This document shows, piece after piece, positions 62,786 through 64,000 of a stretch of 64,000 nucleotides of DNA. The notes under the pieces are model-generated. The model was given only the letters and a program-made list of their open reading frames with translations, did not search any database and was not told where the DNA came from. Every line of letters begins with the position of its first letter. Within the stretch, counting starts at the first letter, position 1. The stretch is from CAZUGO01 sp964619935. GTDB taxonomy: Bacteria; Planctomycetota; Phycisphaerae; UBA1845; CAIVHJ01. The DNA lies in NCBI GenBank assembly GCA_964619935.1, contig CAZUGO010000054.1, positions 45,272 to 109,271 on the forward strand, given 5' to 3'. The position numbers and the translations under genes are program-made.

Positions 62786-64000
62786 ATGCCAGATGCCGCA
62801 GTAGTAGAATGGATTCGCGAGAAGTACCTTTCGTTGTCGGAGGTGTTGAATGAGCGTTCCCGGCGACTGTGGGCGGCCACCGAGGCGCGTTCCTTGGGGC
62901 GCGGAGGCATTGCGGCTGTTGTGACAGCCACGCGCATGTCGACCGCCACAGTGCACAAGGGTATCCGGGAATTGGAGGCGGACGAGTCGGGTGAAGAGGT
63001 CCTTTCGAGTGAGCGAATTCGCCGGCCGGGCGGCGGGCGCAAGCGGGCCCGCGATCGCCAGCCGGGGCTGATCGAGGCTTTGGAAGTGCTCGTAGACCCG
63101 AGTTCGCGCGGCGATCCCGAATCGCGGCTGCGTTGGACCTGCAAGAGCACATCCAAGCTGGCAGCGGAGTTGAAGCGTCAAGGTTTTCAGGTGAGCTCCC
63201 ACACGGTGGGGCGGGAACTGAAAGAGCAGGGCTTCAGTTTGCAGGCCAATCGGAAGACTCGCGAGGGGACTTCTCACCCGGATCGCGATGCTCAGTTTCG
63301 CCACATCAACGAACAAGTCATCCGTTTTCAGCGTCGCGGTCAGCCCGTGGTCTCGGTGGACACCAAGAAGAAAGAGCTGGTAGGCGCCTACAAGAATGCA
63401 GGGCGGGAATGGCTGCCCAAGGGGCGACCGTTCGAAGTGTTGGTCCATGATTTTCCCGATCCGAATATGAACAAGGCCATTCCCTATGGCGTGTACGACG
63501 TCACGCATAACGAGGGTTGGGTCAGTGTGGGCATCGATCACGATACCGCTCGATTTGCCACGGCCACGATCCGACGATGGTGGACCAAGATGGGCAAGAA
63601 GCGCTACCCGCGCGCGAAGAAGTTGCTGATCACCGCAGACTCCGGCGGCAGCAACAGTAGTCGAACCCGTCTGTGGAAGGTGGCGCTGCAGGAGTTGGCC
63701 GACACCCTCGGACTGCGTCTGGAAATCTGCCACTTTCCGCCCGGGACCAGCAAATGGAACAAGATCGAACACCGCATGTTCTCGTTCATCACCCAAAACT
63801 GGCGCGGCCGACCGCTGGTAAGCTATGCAGCGATTGTACAACTGATTGGAAGCACCACAACGGATCGAGGTCTGCGGATTCGTGCGGAAGTGGATAAGAA
63901 TCAATACCCGACAAAAGAGGTCGTTACTCCCTCGCAGATGGCCGGCGTCCGCATGCGTGCCTCGTCATTCCATGGCGAATGGAACTACACGATTGTGCCG
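62786..64000 (+). mobile_element. ISAzo13-family transposase, cut by the right edge
   Basis: A frame of at least 405 codons from ATG 62786 remains open to the window end. It matches ISAzo13 transposases: an N-terminal helix-turn-helix (VTATRMSTATVHKGIRELE), RIRRPGGGRKR, then the DDE-type core with VVSVDTKKKELVG, GVYDVTHNEGWVSVGIDHDTA, ITADSGGSNSSRTR and FPPGTSKWNKIEHRMFS. The sequence ends FHGEWNYTIVP, which in relatives is within a few residues of the stop. Terminal inverted repeats were not identified. Confidence 0.9.

Noticed and set aside
62750..63904. Minus-strand extension of the unknown gene through the transposase
   Set aside because: The extra 400 residues are antisense to a well-matched ISAzo13 transposase; homology-like sequence begins at 62686.
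51850..64000. Interpretation as an integrated prophage or ICE
   Set aside because: No integrase, relaxase, terminase, capsid or attachment-site pair was found; only an ISAzo13 transposase marks mobility.

Overview
The window is GC-rich DNA that looks like part of a bacterial chromosome from the Planctomycetota, probably Phycisphaerae-like. This is an inference. It rests on a secreted protein with cysteine-rich repeats plus a proprotein-convertase P domain, several small secreted or lipoprotein-like ORFs, a fused FtcD, solitary Flp pilins, and a planctomycete-looking transposon neighbourhood at the right end. No rRNA is present; there is one tRNA, tRNA-Lys(CTT).

Positions 1-51850 are core chromosome with dense, short-spaced genes. 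Left to right they hold: a Rieske protein and sucC; a secreted P-domain protein; rplM-rpsI with a good promoter and terminator; a gamma-glutamyltranspeptidase and an alpha/beta hydrolase; a minus-strand run M28 peptidase > lhr > DinB > folD; M20 peptidase > ftcD; an overlapping operon NTase-like > TPM > zinc-ribbon-LemA; a TPR-YggX fusion coupled to a DUF971 gene; a pilT-type ATPase; a sodium:solute symporter; a peptidoglycan-recycling operon anmK > murQ > nagZ; folP; gpsA; tRNA-Lys; a beta-propeller lipoprotein; two coupled amidohydrolases; a large membrane protein; gatB (frameshifted) and ffh; two Flp pilins; and a 911-residue GT87-like fusion membrane protein.

Positions 51850-64000 are an accessory island. 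It begins with an AT-rich cluster of short direct and inverted repeats, then a broken vapBC module. Next comes cassette A (TIGR04255 protein, antitoxin-like protein, PIN protein; 53184-54943), a short methyltransferase-like leader overlapping a class II Fic gene, and a truncated GHKL ATPase joined to an unrelated 3' gene end. Cassette B follows (a second TIGR04255 protein plus two unknown small proteins; 57408-59202), then a DUF499-type ATPase whose Walker A threonine is alanine, an unknown conserved protein, and an ISAzo13-family transposase cut by the window edge. The layout reads as a partly decayed defence or toxin-antitoxin island. The most interesting recurring unit is a TIGR04255 gene whose stop codon overlaps the start of a small partner gene, seen twice with different partners.

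Notable anomalies in the core are a single-base frameshift in a C7 run in gatB, an amber codon inside the signal peptide of a small lipoprotein, and two probable domain fusions (zinc ribbon-LemA and TPR-YggX).
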